The notes under the pieces are model-generated. The model had not been told where the DNA came from, did not search any database, and worked only from the letters and a program-made list of their open reading frames with translations. From Weissella kandleri (GTDB taxonomy: Bacteria > Bacillota > Bacilli > Lactobacillales > Lactobacillaceae): a stretch of DNA of 64,000 nt. This document shows, piece after piece, positions 47,941 through 57,916 of the stretch. Numbering within the stretch: the first letter of the stretch is position 1; every line of letters begins with the position of its first letter. The DNA lies in assembly GCF_001438705.1 (NCBI RefSeq), contig NZ_JQBP01000002.1:259142-323141 (forward strand), given 5' to 3'. A program made the translations under genes and the position numbers.

Positions 47941-49315
47941 GTTGAACCTCCGGATGCCATAAGTTAAGGTGTTGATTATGCAAGACCAATTCATAATCAA
48001 TGCTATTAGCCAGGCCTTGGCGTTGATGTGAAATTAATAAAATACTGGTTTGCGTTTTTTGAACTGCGGCTTGCATGTAGCGATTAAACTGTGTGCTAGA
48101 AGCTAAATCTAAACCGGCAAAAGGTTCATCTAAGAGTAACACCGGCAGCTCCAGAATTAAGAGACTAATCAACTGGGCTTTTTTTTGTTGCCCCCCCGAG
48201 AGGCGATAAAGGCTTTGGTCCAAGAGCGGTGTTAGCTGTAAATCAGCTAAGGCGGCTTGCAATTTATCAGCTTGCCAATAGGTGGGGTGCGGGTTTTGTT
48301 GTTGACTAATTTTAATTTCATCACGCAAGGTGAGACTGACAAATTGGTCAATTGCATGTTGGAATCCAGCTCCGACGTAGCGCTCAAAGTGTTTAGGAAT
48401 GCGGTGATCTTGCCATAAAATGGAACCTTGATCTGCCTTGAGTTGTTGAATTAAAACACGAAAAAGCGTCGATTTACCGCTGCCATTGGTACCGGAAAGT
48501 AAGCCAATGGTTCCCTGGGGAATTTGAAAAGTGCTGTTCTTAATTAACTTTTGTCCATAAGGTGCCACTGTTAAGTTGTCCCAACGCAAAGGTCCATTCG
48601 CTTCTTGGTAACGGGGGGGAAAAGATAAAGTCGGTTTCTTGGCCAAGGCCGCTTGAGTCTGGATCAAATGTCCTGTGGTGGTGAGTTGTAAAGCCGTATC
48701 AACATAATTGGCGAGATCACTGGTATCATGCTCAATTAGAATTAAGGTTTTATGCTCTTGTTGCTTGAGACGCGTGAGTTGATCTAATAAGGCTTGACGT
48801 TGCGTTAGATCGATATTAGCAAAAGGTTCATCTAATAATAAAATATCCGCATCGGTGGCCAAGCTAATCGCTAGCGCTAGCTGTTGTTGCTGTCCGCCCG
48901 ATAGTTGGTTGATCTTTTTTTGTGCCCAAGTGCCCAACGGTTCCGGAAAAGCTGCCTTAATCCGCTTGGGAATTGCTGACCAGGGTACTTCTAAATTTTG
49001 CAAAGTAAAGGTCAATTCTTCTAAAGCCGTGGCCATGGTAAATTGTTGGGTGGCATCTTGAAAAAGTAAGCCAACTTTAGTAGCCCGCTGAGCATTGGTC
49101 AATTGGTCCAATGGGAGACCATCGATGGTAATGCTGCCGTTTAATGGTGCCAAAAGGCCAGCCAATATTCGTAAAAGGGTCGACTTGCCGGCTCCATTAG
49201 CACCTTGGATTAAAGTTAGAGTCCCTGGCTGAAATTGATAATTGATTTTATTTAAAAGGGGTGTCGTTTCATCTGGGTGCGTGTAACTTAAATTGTTAAT
49301 GGCTAAACTTGTCAT
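47918..49315 (-). CDS. ykoD: ECF transporter duplicated ATPase (YkoD-like)
   Basis: 465 residues with two fused ABC ATPase domains. Walker A motifs are GANGAGKST (N-terminal) and GTNGSGKST (C-terminal); signatures LSGGQQQQLA and LSGGQQKKAQ; Walker B/DEPFA elements appear as LLLDEPFANIDL and LLLDEPFAGLDL. The Q-loop and H-loop (EHDTSD; SHQRQG) are present. A single double-domain ATPase is the YkoD arrangement, unlike the separate EcfA/EcfA' of the shared module. It lies six bases behind ykoE and overlaps ykoC. Confidence 0.92.
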   Translation of the reverse strand: MTSLAINNLSYTHPDETTPLLNKINYQFQPGTLTLIQGANGAGKSTLLRILAGLLAPLNGSITIDGLPLDQLTNAQRATKVGLLFQDATQQFTMATALEELTFTLQNLEVPWSAIPKRIKAAFPEPLGTWAQKKINQLSGGQQQQLALAISLATDADILLLDEPFANIDLTQRQALLDQLTRLKQQEHKTLILIEHDTSDLANYVDTALQLTTTGHLIQTQAALAKKPTLSFPPRYQEANGPLRWDNLTVAPYGQKLIKNSTFQIPQGTIGLLSGTNGSGKSTLFRVLIQQLKADQGSILWQDHRIPKHFERYVGAGFQHAIDQFVSLTLRDEIKISQQQNPHPTYWQADKLQAALADLQLTPLLDQSLYRLSGGQQKKAQLISLLILELPVLLLDEPFAGLDLASSTQFNRYMQAAVQKTQTSILLISHQRQGLANSIDYELVLHNQHLNLWHPEVQHDSARSI

Positions 49316-49321
49316 TTTGGG

Positions 49322-49876
49322 TCACCGTAAGCCAGCTTGGTGCAGCATCTTAGCAATTAGATAAACTAAAACCCCGGCAAAGAAGCCGATTGAAAGAAAG
49401 CGAATAATGAAAAGGCTAATGAGCAGCGGTAATTGATAGGCCAGATAACCATTTTGGAAAAGATCCCAAACGAAAGTAATCATGGTCATAAAAATAGAAC
49501 TGAAGAAAAGATTGCGCTTGCTCCAAGTGCGATAGCCTGTGACAGTAAAACCTAGTTCGGCAGGAGCACCTTGGATAAAACCGGCAATCAAATTCATGAC
49601 ACCCCACTGTGAGAATAAGAACATTTCTACGGTCGCAGCGATAACTTCGCCTAAAAGCCCCGCCCCAGGCTTTTTAATAATCAAACTTGCCAATGGTCCG
49701 GCCATGACCCAGACACCGATGGTTAAATCATTAGCAAACGGCTTTAAGGGGGTTGCAGCAATAAGGGTATAAGGGAAACTCCAGAGTTGGTAGATGACCC
49801 CAAAGAAGAGGGCAATAATGGCTAGATAAATGACGTCTTGGACTTGCCAGCCGGTGGTTTTGTTTGTGTTTGACAT
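49322..49876 (-). CDS. ykoE: ECF transporter S component YkoE (thiamine precursor uptake)
   Basis: 184-residue membrane protein with about five hydrophobic segments; GVWVMAGPLASLIIKKPGAGLLGEVIAATVEM and the region MNLIAGFIQGAPAELGF match the YkoE family, which binds hydroxymethylpyrimidine or thiamine. First gene of the unit behind a TPP riboswitch, so it is shut off when thiamine pyrophosphate is abundant. The ATG at 49876 follows AAGGAG; an upstream in-frame ATG has no such box. Confidence 0.92.
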   Translation of the reverse strand: MSNTNKTTGWQVQDVIYLAIIALFFGVIYQLWSFPYTLIAATPLKPFANDLTIGVWVMAGPLASLIIKKPGAGLLGEVIAATVEMFLFSQWGVMNLIAGFIQGAPAELGFTVTGYRTWSKRNLFFSSIFMTMITFVWDLFQNGYLAYQLPLLISLFIIRFLSIGFFAGVLVYLIAKMLHQAGLR

Positions 49877-49911
49877 GATAAAGCTCCTTAAAAATGATAT
49901 TTTAAACAAAT

Positions 49912-50050
49912 AAAAAAGCCAGCGTAAGCAGGACTTAGGCGTGGCTCTCCAATGTTCTCATGGTTAAGGACCACAAGCTCCCTTCGTCGGTGCTAACCGT
50001 ATCAGGTTCGATGGGTCCTTCTCAGCTCAATGAAGAGCGCCCCAGCTTGT
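49912..50050 (-). promoter_or_regulatory. TPP riboswitch with terminator, controlling ykoEDC
   Basis: On the minus strand the THI-box runs from CAAGCTGGGGCGC to GGGAGCTTG (complement of about 50049 to 49974). It has the conserved CTGAGA, GAACCTGAT and the ACCG...GAAGGGA elements. An intrinsic terminator follows (complement of 49915-49946, AGCCACGC...GCTGGCT then T6). The likely promoter is TTGTTT, 17 bases, TACAAT (complement of 50068-50096). Confidence 0.96.
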
Positions 50051-50241
50051 TCAATTTGTTCCCTTTTATTGTAGAATACTTTTGTAAAATAAACAAGATG
50101 CAGTTGAATGTGGAATTTGAAGCTGGATATATGGATTTATAGAAACAGCAAAATCAGCTTGAACGCGACTAAAATCAGGATATAGCATGCAAAAAACCGG
50201 ATTTTTTGGTAAAATATTAAACAGATATGGAGGATGGTAGC

Positions 50242-51216
50242 GTGGAACATGAATTAAAATTAATCGGGTTAAGTACCAATCATCAATTGTCCCAAAAAAT
50301 TGCAGATGAAATAGGTGAATCTTTAATGCCTATGACAATCAATCAATTTGCAGATGGGGAAATTTATGAACGGATTATGGATAGCGTGCGGGGCGCAGAC
50401 GTCTATGTCATTGCCCCCATTGCAGGTGAAGTAAATGATAGCTTCATGGAAATTATGATTGTCGTTGATGCGCTCCGCCGGGCTTCGGCACATCAGATTA
50501 ATTTAGTCCTACCATATTTTGGTTACGTCCGCCAAGATCGGAAGACCAAGTCGCGCGAACCAATTACTGCAAAAATGGTGTCTTCTTTAATTGAAATGAA
50601 TGGAGTAGCCCGGGTGTTAGCGGTTGATTTGCACGCTGACCAAGTGCAAGGTTTCTTTGATATTCCAGTTGATCAGTTATTAGCAGCTCCATTGCTTACG
50701 GAGTATTTCTTTGAACGCAATTTTGATTTAGAAGATTTGGTTGTCTTTGCGCCTGATCATAATGGGGCAGGTCGTGCGCGTCAATTTGCTTCCATTTTAG
50801 GGACCAATTGGGGTGTGATTAATGATCGTGCGGTGGAAGAAGATATTAAGAACCCAAATGGAATTGTGGGGGAAGTCGCCGGTAAACGCGTCTTGGTGGT
50901 TGATGATATCATTGATACTGGAAAACGGATGACACGTTCGGCTCAAGCCTTGCGGTATGCGGGAGCTAATGAAGTTTACGTAGCGGCAACGCATGGTGTC
51001 TTTTCAGAAGGGTCCGTTGAACGTTTGGCGGATTGCCCTGAAGTAGAACGGGTGATTGTGACGGATTCTGTTGATATTCCAGCAGAGAAGCACTTTAATA
51101 AGTTAGAAGTTGTTACGGTGGCACCTTTGATTGCGGCGGCCATTGAACGAATTCATGAAGACCGTGAATTGTCTGGTTTGCTGCGTTCACGGCATAACCC
51201 TGATATTAAAATTTAA
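50242..51216 (+). CDS. prs: Ribose-phosphate pyrophosphokinase
   Basis: Makes PRPP from ribose-5-phosphate and ATP for nucleotide, His and Trp synthesis. 324 residues. The signature DLHADQVQGFFDIPVDQL, the flexible-loop YVRQDRKTKSREPI, and the PRPP-binding VVDDIIDTGKR are all present. Start is a GTG at 50242 with GGAGGAT upstream; the ATG at 50227 overlaps that box. Divergent from ykoE; an aldo/keto reductase gene follows after 12 bases. Confidence 0.97.
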   Translation: MEHELKLIGLSTNHQLSQKIADEIGESLMPMTINQFADGEIYERIMDSVRGADVYVIAPIAGEVNDSFMEIMIVVDALRRASAHQINLVLPYFGYVRQDRKTKSREPITAKMVSSLIEMNGVARVLAVDLHADQVQGFFDIPVDQLLAAPLLTEYFFERNFDLEDLVVFAPDHNGAGRARQFASILGTNWGVINDRAVEEDIKNPNGIVGEVAGKRVLVVDDIIDTGKRMTRSAQALRYAGANEVYVAATHGVFSEGSVERLADCPEVERVIVTDSVDIPAEKHFNKLEVVTVAPLIAAAIERIHEDRELSGLLRSRHNPDIKI

Positions 51217-51228
51217 GGAGAAATAGAA

Positions 51229-52218
51229 ATGGTTTATGCAGCTGATGAAAATCGTTATGAAAAAATGCCCGTTCGGCGTGTTTCCGATTCAGGTCTAATT
51301 TTGCCCGCCCTTTCATTTGGCCTATGGCGCAATTTAGGGGATGAAAAGCCTTTAGCTAATTCGCGTGAGGTGATGTTGAAGGCGTTTGATAATGGAATTT
51401 ATTCATTTGATAATGCTTCTAACTATGGTCCTTCAAATGGAAGCGCGGAAGAAACCTTTGGGGCTGTATATCAATCTGATTTGAAGCCTTACCGTGACGA
51501 ATTAGTCATCACGACTAAGGCTGGGTATCATATGTGGCCGGGACCTTTGGGTGAATTCTCAGGGCGTAAGACTTTACATGCAGCCTTAGATTTGTCATTA
51601 AAGCGGATGCACTTAGATTATGTTGATATTTTCTATGCACATCGTTTTGATCCAAATACTAATTTGGAAGAGACAGCCGTAGCTTTGAATGATTTGGTGC
51701 GTCAAGGAAAAGCTTTGTATGTTGGAGTATCAAATTACACGGCTGAGCAAACGGCAGCCATTATTGAAATCTTTAAAGATTTGCACACTCCCTTTGTGGT
51801 GAACCAAGTTTCTTACAATCTGTTACACCGCGAAGAGGCTGAAGCTGATGGCATGTTAGATTTGTTAAATGACAACCATGCAGGAGTTGTAGCATACGGA
51901 CCCCTGGCCGAAGGGTTATTAACTAATCGGTACTTGGATGGCTTCCCAGCTGATTTTCCATTGCATCGGACCAATGCTAACTTAGCTCAAGATCAGGAAG
52001 CTACCGTGGCGAAGTTGAACGCTTTGAATGCTGTCGCAGCTGATCGTGGTCAAACATTAGCGCAATTAGCGATGGCTTGGTTATTGAAAGATCCACGAGT
52101 AGCTTCAATTGTAATTGGGGCTTCAAGCTTAGAGCACCTCTTGGATAATGTAAAAGTAACTGATAATATGACCTTATCAGATGAAGAATTGGCTAAAATC
52201 GAACAAATTTTAAAGTAG
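51229..52218 (+). CDS. Aldo/keto reductase (YghZ/L-glyceraldehyde-3-phosphate reductase type)
   Basis: 329-residue TIM-barrel NADPH oxidoreductase. The catalytic tetrad is visible: Asp in SFDNASNYG with the Tyr, Lys in TTKAGY, and His in YAHRFD. NYGPSNGSAEE and MWPGPLGEFSGRKTLHAALDLSLKRMHLDYVDIF are typical of the YghZ-like branch that reduces small aldehydes including methylglyoxal. AAGGAG precedes the ATG; it is probably transcribed with prs and ends at a strong terminator. Confidence 0.93.
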   Translation: MVYAADENRYEKMPVRRVSDSGLILPALSFGLWRNLGDEKPLANSREVMLKAFDNGIYSFDNASNYGPSNGSAEETFGAVYQSDLKPYRDELVITTKAGYHMWPGPLGEFSGRKTLHAALDLSLKRMHLDYVDIFYAHRFDPNTNLEETAVALNDLVRQGKALYVGVSNYTAEQTAAIIEIFKDLHTPFVVNQVSYNLLHREEAEADGMLDLLNDNHAGVVAYGPLAEGLLTNRYLDGFPADFPLHRTNANLAQDQEATVAKLNALNAVAADRGQTLAQLAMAWLLKDPRVASIVIGASSLEHLLDNVKVTDNMTLSDEELAKIEQILK

Positions 52219-52254
52219 GTTGGTGTGGGACTGCTAGCAGCCATCTGTTAAACC

Positions 52255-52300
52255 GAAAATAACCTAGGGAGGTTAAAACTCTCTAGGTTATTTTCATGAT
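52255..52300 (+). terminator. Rho-independent terminator after the aldo/keto reductase gene
   Basis: A 17-bp stem from GAAAATAACCTAGGGAG with its complement around an unpaired GTTAAAA loop. Confidence 0.88.
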
Positions 52301-52383
52301 GAAGCGATAGTAAATTCGTTTAAATATGTAAATTAAATAAAACTTGCTATAATGAAGAAATGAATTTCTAGGAGGTATGCGAA

Positions 52384-53229
52384 ATGGGCCGCAAATTAAT
52401 TGGGATTGATTTAGACCATACAACGTTAAATGAGGCGGGGCAGGTGAGTCCAGTCACACAAAAAACTTTGCAAGCGGCCCAAGCGGCCGGCCATATTGTT
52501 GCAATTATTACAGGCCGTCCGCCTCGTTTAACGCAGGACATTTACGACCAAATCGGGTTAAAAACGCCGATGATTAATTTTAATGGTGGCTTAGGCTATA
52601 ACCCAAACCAGAGCTGGGCAGATGCATACTCATATCAAGTCAAGCGCGAGATTGTCTTTGATTTAGTGGAACAGGCACCTAATTTAGCCGTGAATACGAT
52701 TGTCGCCGAACAAGCGCAGCAAGTTTTTGGTCAACGCTTTCTTGGACATGAGCAAGGACCAACTAATTTAAAATTTTTCCCACAAGATCAAGAGCAAAGA
52801 GCTGCTTTAACCCCTCAAAATGTGCAGGGGGATGTAAATGCTATTTTGTTACACGTCACACAAAATGCAATTCCGCAAACCCAAAAATGGTTGAAAGCGC
52901 GTTATGGTAAAGATCAGGTCACGGTGAAAACTTGGGGAGCTGATGATCCGGTCATCGAAGTTGCGCCAGCTGGGGTTGCAAAAGATACTGGCTTGCAAGT
53001 TTTACAACGGTCTTTTGCGATTAAATCCGATGATGTGTATGCATTCGGCGATGAAATGAATGATTTAGAAATGTTATCCTATGCTAAGCATGGAGTTTTA
53101 ATGGTCAATGGGAATATGTCTTTAAAAACGGTGGCGAATGAAATGACAGATTATACCAATGACGAAGATGGGTTAGCCCGTTATTTACAAAAAGTTTTAA
53201 AATTAGATATTCAGGGGGATAAAAAATGA
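52384..53229 (+). CDS. Cof-type HAD-IIB phosphatase
   Basis: 281 residues. HAD motif I is GIDLDHTTLN, with motif II in IITGRP, motif III Lys before GLQVL, and motif IV FGDEMNDLEML. The C2 cap insertion places it in the Cof/YbjI family of sugar-phosphate or flavin-phosphate phosphatases; substrate unknown. An extended -10 TGCTATAAT (52345-52353) and AGGAGG precede the start. Its stop overlaps the start of the rRNA methylase gene by four bases. Confidence 0.92.
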   Translation: MGRKLIGIDLDHTTLNEAGQVSPVTQKTLQAAQAAGHIVAIITGRPPRLTQDIYDQIGLKTPMINFNGGLGYNPNQSWADAYSYQVKREIVFDLVEQAPNLAVNTIVAEQAQQVFGQRFLGHEQGPTNLKFFPQDQEQRAALTPQNVQGDVNAILLHVTQNAIPQTQKWLKARYGKDQVTVKTWGADDPVIEVAPAGVAKDTGLQVLQRSFAIKSDDVYAFGDEMNDLEMLSYAKHGVLMVNGNMSLKTVANEMTDYTNDEDGLARYLQKVLKLDIQGDKK

Positions 53230-54593
53230 CGAAATGGCCGGCAGGTTTTGCAGAAAAATACCAAACGTTACTGGGCGATGAAGCCTCTGCCTTTTTGCGG
53301 GCATTAGAACAGCCCGGACAAAAAGGCTTTCGCGTCAATCCCTTAAAAGCGCAAACACAGTTATTTAATACGTCAACCGAAGGACGGGTTCCGTGGGGGG
53401 CATGGGGATATTTTGGTGAAGTGAATGGTCATTCGGTTGACCATACCTCAGGCTTAATCTATTCACAAGAACCCAGCGCCCAATTGGTGGGTGAAGTGGC
53501 CCATCCCCACCCCGGTGAAAAAGTTTTAGACTTAGCCGCTGCTCCAGGTGGCAAAACGACGCATCTTGCTTCGTTTATGGACCAAACCGGTTTGTTAATT
53601 AGCAATGAAATTTTTTATAAGCGGGCGCAAATTTTGAGCGAGAATGTGGAGCGCTTTGGATTAACCAATACCCTGGTTACCAACCACACTCCAGCAGAAT
53701 TGAGTCCTCAATTTCCACAATATTTTGATCGCATTATTTTGGATGCACCTTGTTCAGGTGAAGGCATGTTTCGTAAAGATCCGGCTGCGATGCAATATTG
53801 GCACCCTGATTATCCAGCCGAATGTGCGCGTTTGCAGCGAGAGATTTTAACCGAAGCAGTTAAGATGTTAAAGCCCGGGGGCGAGTTAATTTATTCGACA
53901 TGTACTTTTGCGCCTGAAGAAAATGAACAAGTAATTGCCTGGTTGTTGCGTGAATACGCTGATTTCGAAATTGTGCCAATTCAACGACCAACGGGAGTTG
54001 ATGCCGGGCAACCGGCGTGGGCCGATGATAATCCAGCTTTGGCGGGAACGGCCCGGCTGTTTCCCCATCATTTAGCGGGTGAAGGTCATTTCGTAGCCCG
54101 TTTACGGCGCCGACCATCCTCAGTAGAAGCAAAGGCAAAAAAAGCGCCTAAGTTGGCACGCACCAATTTGACTGTCGAACAAAAAGAGCTTTGGCAAACA
54201 TTCCAACAAGCACAATTACCGGACTATCAGCCCGCTGTCTTAGTAGCGTTTGGGGATCAATTATATGCCTTGCCCGCTGGAACACCGGATTTGAAGGGCT
54301 TAAAAGTCTTACGGGCCGGATTACATTTAGGAACATTTAAAAAGAAGCGCTTTGAACCAAGCTTTGCTTTAGCTTTGGCTCTTAATCCCGAGCAACAAAC
54401 ACAGATTTACACCTTAAATTTGGAAGAATGGCGTGCTTATGTACATGGGGATGTTTTCGCTACTTCCAAAGTTTTACCGAATGGTTGGTATTTATTAGTT
54501 ATGAATGGTAACGGAATGGGCTATGGCAAGTTAGTGAATGGTCAAATGAAGAACTTTTATCCAAAAGGACTTCGTTTTCAGCCGCGAAGCTAG
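53226..54593 (+). CDS. RsmF/RsmB-family rRNA (cytosine-C5) methyltransferase
   Basis: 455 residues. SAM-binding LDLAAAPGGKTTHLAS, DAPCSGEGMFRKDP with the releasing Cys, and STCTFAPEENEQVI with the catalytic Cys identify an NOP2/Sun m5C methylase. A C-terminal PUA-like domain follows (about 330-455). The domain layout matches RsmF-type enzymes acting on 16S rRNA; the exact base is an inference. Overlaps the HAD gene by four bases. Confidence 0.92.
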   Translation: MTKWPAGFAEKYQTLLGDEASAFLRALEQPGQKGFRVNPLKAQTQLFNTSTEGRVPWGAWGYFGEVNGHSVDHTSGLIYSQEPSAQLVGEVAHPHPGEKVLDLAAAPGGKTTHLASFMDQTGLLISNEIFYKRAQILSENVERFGLTNTLVTNHTPAELSPQFPQYFDRIILDAPCSGEGMFRKDPAAMQYWHPDYPAECARLQREILTEAVKMLKPGGELIYSTCTFAPEENEQVIAWLLREYADFEIVPIQRPTGVDAGQPAWADDNPALAGTARLFPHHLAGEGHFVARLRRRPSSVEAKAKKAPKLARTNLTVEQKELWQTFQQAQLPDYQPAVLVAFGDQLYALPAGTPDLKGLKVLRAGLHLGTFKKKRFEPSFALALALNPEQQTQIYTLNLEEWRAYVHGDVFATSKVLPNGWYLLVMNGNGMGYGKLVNGQMKNFYPKGLRFQPRS

Positions 54594-54708
54594 TCTTGGA
54601 ATTTTATAAATTATGGTTAAACCCATAAGAATGGTGAGAAATAGTGACGATAACGGATTGATAATGCTAAAATAAGCATATAAAACTGAAAACAAGGAAG
54701 GATTTAAA

Positions 54709-55020
54709 ATGGCAACAGATAAGATTACGCCCGAAGAAGTTGAACACGTTGCGAGTTTAGCCAAATTAGCGTTAACTGAGGCTGATAAGGAGGCCTTTAC
54801 TCGCCAATTAGATAAAATTTTTGGCTTAGTTGATACGTTGGATGAAGTGGATACAACTAATGTTAAACCTACATACACCGTAACGGATTTAACGACGGCG
54901 CTGCGTGACGATGTAGCGGTTCCAGCGAATGAAACCCAAAAATTGTTGGCAAACGCTCCTGAAACGCAAGAAAACCTCATTAAAGTGCCAGCAATTTTGA
55001 ATGCGGAGGAAGAGAATTAA
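54709..55020 (+). CDS. gatC: Asp-tRNA(Asn)/Glu-tRNA(Gln) amidotransferase subunit C
   Basis: 103-residue stabilising subunit of the GatCAB transamidosome. [21 protein letters not shown] at the N-terminus and LREDEV-like LRDDVAVP with the C-terminal VPAIL are family features. AAGGAAGG precedes the ATG. Its stop overlaps the gatA start by one base (TAATG), and the same junction recurs between gatA-gatB and gatB-dgkB. Confidence 0.97.
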   Translation: MATDKITPEEVEHVASLAKLALTEADKEAFTRQLDKIFGLVDTLDEVDTTNVKPTYTVTDLTTALRDDVAVPANETQKLLANAPETQENLIKVPAILNAEEEN

Positions 55021-56477
55021 TGAATTTTTTAAAGACGAATCTAAGTGAGCTCCATGAACAATTAGTGAGCGGAAAAATTTCCGCAACTGAATTGACCCAA
55101 GCAACATTAGACAATATCGCGGTTCGTGATCCAGAGCTCGAAGCTTTTATTACGGTTGCTAAGGATCAGGCTTTAGCCCAAGCTGAGCAAGTCGACGTCA
55201 AGGGAGTGGCTGCAGATCAGAAGTTAGCTGGAATTCCATACGGAGCTAAAGACAACCTTGTGACTAAAGGTTTGGAAACTACGGCAGCTTCACACATTCT
55301 AGAAGGCTTTAAACCTATTTATGATGCAGCGGTAGTTGAAAAGTTACAAACTGCCGGAGCAGTTAATGTCGGTAAATTAAACCTTGATGAATTTGCGATG
55401 GGTTCAACAACGGAAACTTCATATTACAAGACGACAAAAAATGCTTGGGATCATACTAAGATTCCGGGTGGATCATCCGGTGGTTCGGCTGCAGCGGTGG
55501 CTGCAGGTGAAGTTCCTTTTGCTTTAGGTTCAGATACTGGTGGTTCAATTCGTCAACCCGCCGCTTTTAATGGAATTGTCGGCTTGAAGCCAACGTATGG
55601 CCGGGTTTCACGCTGGGGCTTAATTGCTTTTGCTTCATCTTTGGATCAGATTGGGCCTTTGACTCGGACCGTTAAGGATAATGCTTTGGTCTTAAACGCA
55701 ATTGCCGGGTATGATGAGCGCGATCAAACGTCAGCCAAGCGCGAAGTTCCTGACTTTACAGCTAGTCTAACTGGTGATATTAAGGGCTTGAAAATTGCCG
55801 TTCCAACCGAGTATTTTGGGGATGGTGTTGACGAACGGGTTGCGACTACGGTACGTGAAGGTATTAAGCAATTAGAGGCACTTGGAGCACAAGTCGAAGA
55901 AGTTTCATTGCCACATACGAAATATGGTGTGGCTGCTTATTATATTCTAGGCTCTTCCGAAGCATCATCTAATTTACAACGTTTTGATGGAATTCGGTAT
56001 GGCTTCCGTGCTGATAATGTGCAAAGCCTTGAAGATTTATATGTACAAACACGGACGCAAGGTTTTGGTGCTGAAGTAAAACGGCGGATTATGTTGGGAA
56101 CTTACTCACTATCAGCTGGGTCATATGATGCTTACTTTAAAAAGGCTGCCCAAGTTCGGACGTTAATTAATGAAGAATTTCAGCGGGTATTTGCGCAATA
56201 CGATTTAATTGTGGGCCCTACTACGCCAAATGTGGCTTATAATTTCGGTGAAAATCAAGATGATCCTCAAGTTGCCTATATGAATGACGTTTTGACGATT
56301 CCAGTTAATTTAGCTGGGTTGCCTGGGTTGTCAATTAATGCCGGCTTTGTGGATGGATTACCAGTGGGGATGCAGCTCATTGGAAATCGCTTTGAAGAAG
56401 CAACTTTGTACCGGGTCGCCGATGCCCTTGAACAAGCTACCCGACTTTTCGAAAAAATTCCAGGAGGTGTCAAATAA
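55020..56477 (+). CDS. gatA: Asp-tRNA(Asn)/Glu-tRNA(Gln) amidotransferase subunit A
   Basis: Glutamine-hydrolysing subunit. 485 residues of the amidase-signature family: catalytic Lys in IPYGAKDN, the Gly/Ser-rich [14 protein letters not shown], and the nucleophile Ser in [12 protein letters not shown]. Ammonia released here is channelled to GatB. Lies between gatC and gatB with one-base overlaps at both ends, so the three subunits are translationally coupled. Confidence 0.98.
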   Translation: MNFLKTNLSELHEQLVSGKISATELTQATLDNIAVRDPELEAFITVAKDQALAQAEQVDVKGVAADQKLAGIPYGAKDNLVTKGLETTAASHILEGFKPIYDAAVVEKLQTAGAVNVGKLNLDEFAMGSTTETSYYKTTKNAWDHTKIPGGSSGGSAAAVAAGEVPFALGSDTGGSIRQPAAFNGIVGLKPTYGRVSRWGLIAFASSLDQIGPLTRTVKDNALVLNAIAGYDERDQTSAKREVPDFTASLTGDIKGLKIAVPTEYFGDGVDERVATTVREGIKQLEALGAQVEEVSLPHTKYGVAAYYILGSSEASSNLQRFDGIRYGFRADNVQSLEDLYVQTRTQGFGAEVKRRIMLGTYSLSAGSYDAYFKKAAQVRTLINEEFQRVFAQYDLIVGPTTPNVAYNFGENQDDPQVAYMNDVLTIPVNLAGLPGLSINAGFVDGLPVGMQLIGNRFEEATLYRVADALEQATRLFEKIPGGVK

Positions 56478-57916
56478 TGGCGATTTCTAATTTTGAAACA
56501 ACCATCGGTCTTGAAGTCCACATTGAATTAAAAACTAATTCAAAAGCAATGTCGCCTTCACCAGTTGAATATGGGGCAGCCCCTAACCAAAATACTAATG
56601 TAATTGATTGGGGTTATCCAGGAGTATTGCCGCAAGCTAATCGTGGCGCAATTGAAGCCGGTATGATGGCGGCTTTAGCCTTGCATGCGGATATTACCCC
56701 TGATTTGCATTGGGATCGGAAAAATTATTTCTATCCCGATAATCCAAAAGCTTACCAAATCACACAACAATTTGAGCCCATTGCGAAAGATGGTTGGCTG
56801 GAAATTGAAGTTGATGGTCAAAAGAAGCGGGTCGGAATTACCGAGATGCACGTCGAAGAAGATGCTGGAAAGAATACGCATGGTACCAATGGGTATTCAT
56901 ATGTTGATTTGAATCGGCAAGGAACGCCCTTGATTGAAATTGTTGGAGCACCAGATTTAACCTCACCGGATGAAGCATATGCTTATTTAGAAGCATTAAA
57001 AGAAACCATCCAGTTTACTGGAATTTCTGATGTGAAGATGGAAGAAGGTTCAATGCGAGTTGATGCCAATATTTCTATCCGACCAATTGGTTCTAAGCAA
57101 TATGGGACAAAAGTTGAGTTGAAGAATTTGAATTCATTTAATTATGTTCGGAAAGGTTTATTGTTTGAAGAACAACGGCAAGCGAAAGCATATCTAGCTG
57201 GGGAAACTTTAAAACAACAAACCAGACGTTATGACGAAACCACTGGTGAAACCATCTTGATGCGGGTGAAGGAAACCGCCGATGATTATCGTTACTTCCC
57301 GGAACCTGATTTGGCGCCCATTCATATTGATCAACCTTGGATTAACACGGTCGCGCAGAAGCTGCCTGAGGATGCTAAAACCCGGCGCCAACGTTATGTG
57401 GAGGAGTTAGGTCTCGATACTTATGATGCAGAAGTTTTGACGCAAACGTTAGCAATGGCTAATTTCTTTGATGCTACTGTGGCTGAAGGAGCCAACCCCA
57501 AGCGGGCATCTAATTACTTGATGGGTGATGTAAATGCCTTTTTGAACGCTAATCATCAGGATTTGGAAGACACTAAGCTGATTCCTAAGCATTTAGCAGA
57601 CATGATCAAACTAATTGATGAAGATGTTATTTCAACTAAGATGGCTAAGCAGGTCTTTAAGGCGATTACGGACGGGCAAGAGCCAGTTCAGTATGTTGAA
57701 GATCATAATTTAAAGCAATTGTCTGATCCAGCTATTTTGTTACCAATGATTGAAGAAGTCTTGGATAATAATGAACAATCAGTTCAAGATTTCTTAGGTG
57801 GAAAAGAACGTGCCACTAAGGCTTTGATTGGGCCAATTATGAAAGCAACTAGGGGAAATGCTAATCCGAATGTGGTGAATGATTTACTACATCAAGCACT
57901 TGAAGCACGGAGGTAA
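56477..57916 (+). CDS. gatB: Asp-tRNA(Asn)/Glu-tRNA(Gln) amidotransferase subunit B
   Basis: 479-residue kinase/amidotransferase subunit that activates misacylated Glu-tRNA(Gln) or Asp-tRNA(Asn). N-terminal IGLEVHIELKT, the signature DYRYFPEPDL, and the C-terminal YqeY-like tRNA-binding tail (KATRGNANPNVVNDLL) are present. The operon continues directly into the diacylglycerol kinase gene. Confidence 0.98.
   Translation: MAISNFETTIGLEVHIELKTNSKAMSPSPVEYGAAPNQNTNVIDWGYPGVLPQANRGAIEAGMMAALALHADITPDLHWDRKNYFYPDNPKAYQITQQFEPIAKDGWLEIEVDGQKKRVGITEMHVEEDAGKNTHGTNGYSYVDLNRQGTPLIEIVGAPDLTSPDEAYAYLEALKETIQFTGISDVKMEEGSMRVDANISIRPIGSKQYGTKVELKNLNSFNYVRKGLLFEEQRQAKAYLAGETLKQQTRRYDETTGETILMRVKETADDYRYFPEPDLAPIHIDQPWINTVAQKLPEDAKTRRQRYVEELGLDTYDAEVLTQTLAMANFFDATVAEGANPKRASNYLMGDVNAFLNANHQDLEDTKLIPKHLADMIKLIDEDVISTKMAKQVFKAITDGQEPVQYVEDHNLKQLSDPAILLPMIEEVLDNNEQSVQDFLGGKERATKALIGPIMKATRGNANPNVVNDLLHQALEARR

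Noticed and set aside
49960..50142. 60-codon plus-strand frame
   Set aside because: It lies opposite the TPP riboswitch; the conserved bases belong to the RNA element.
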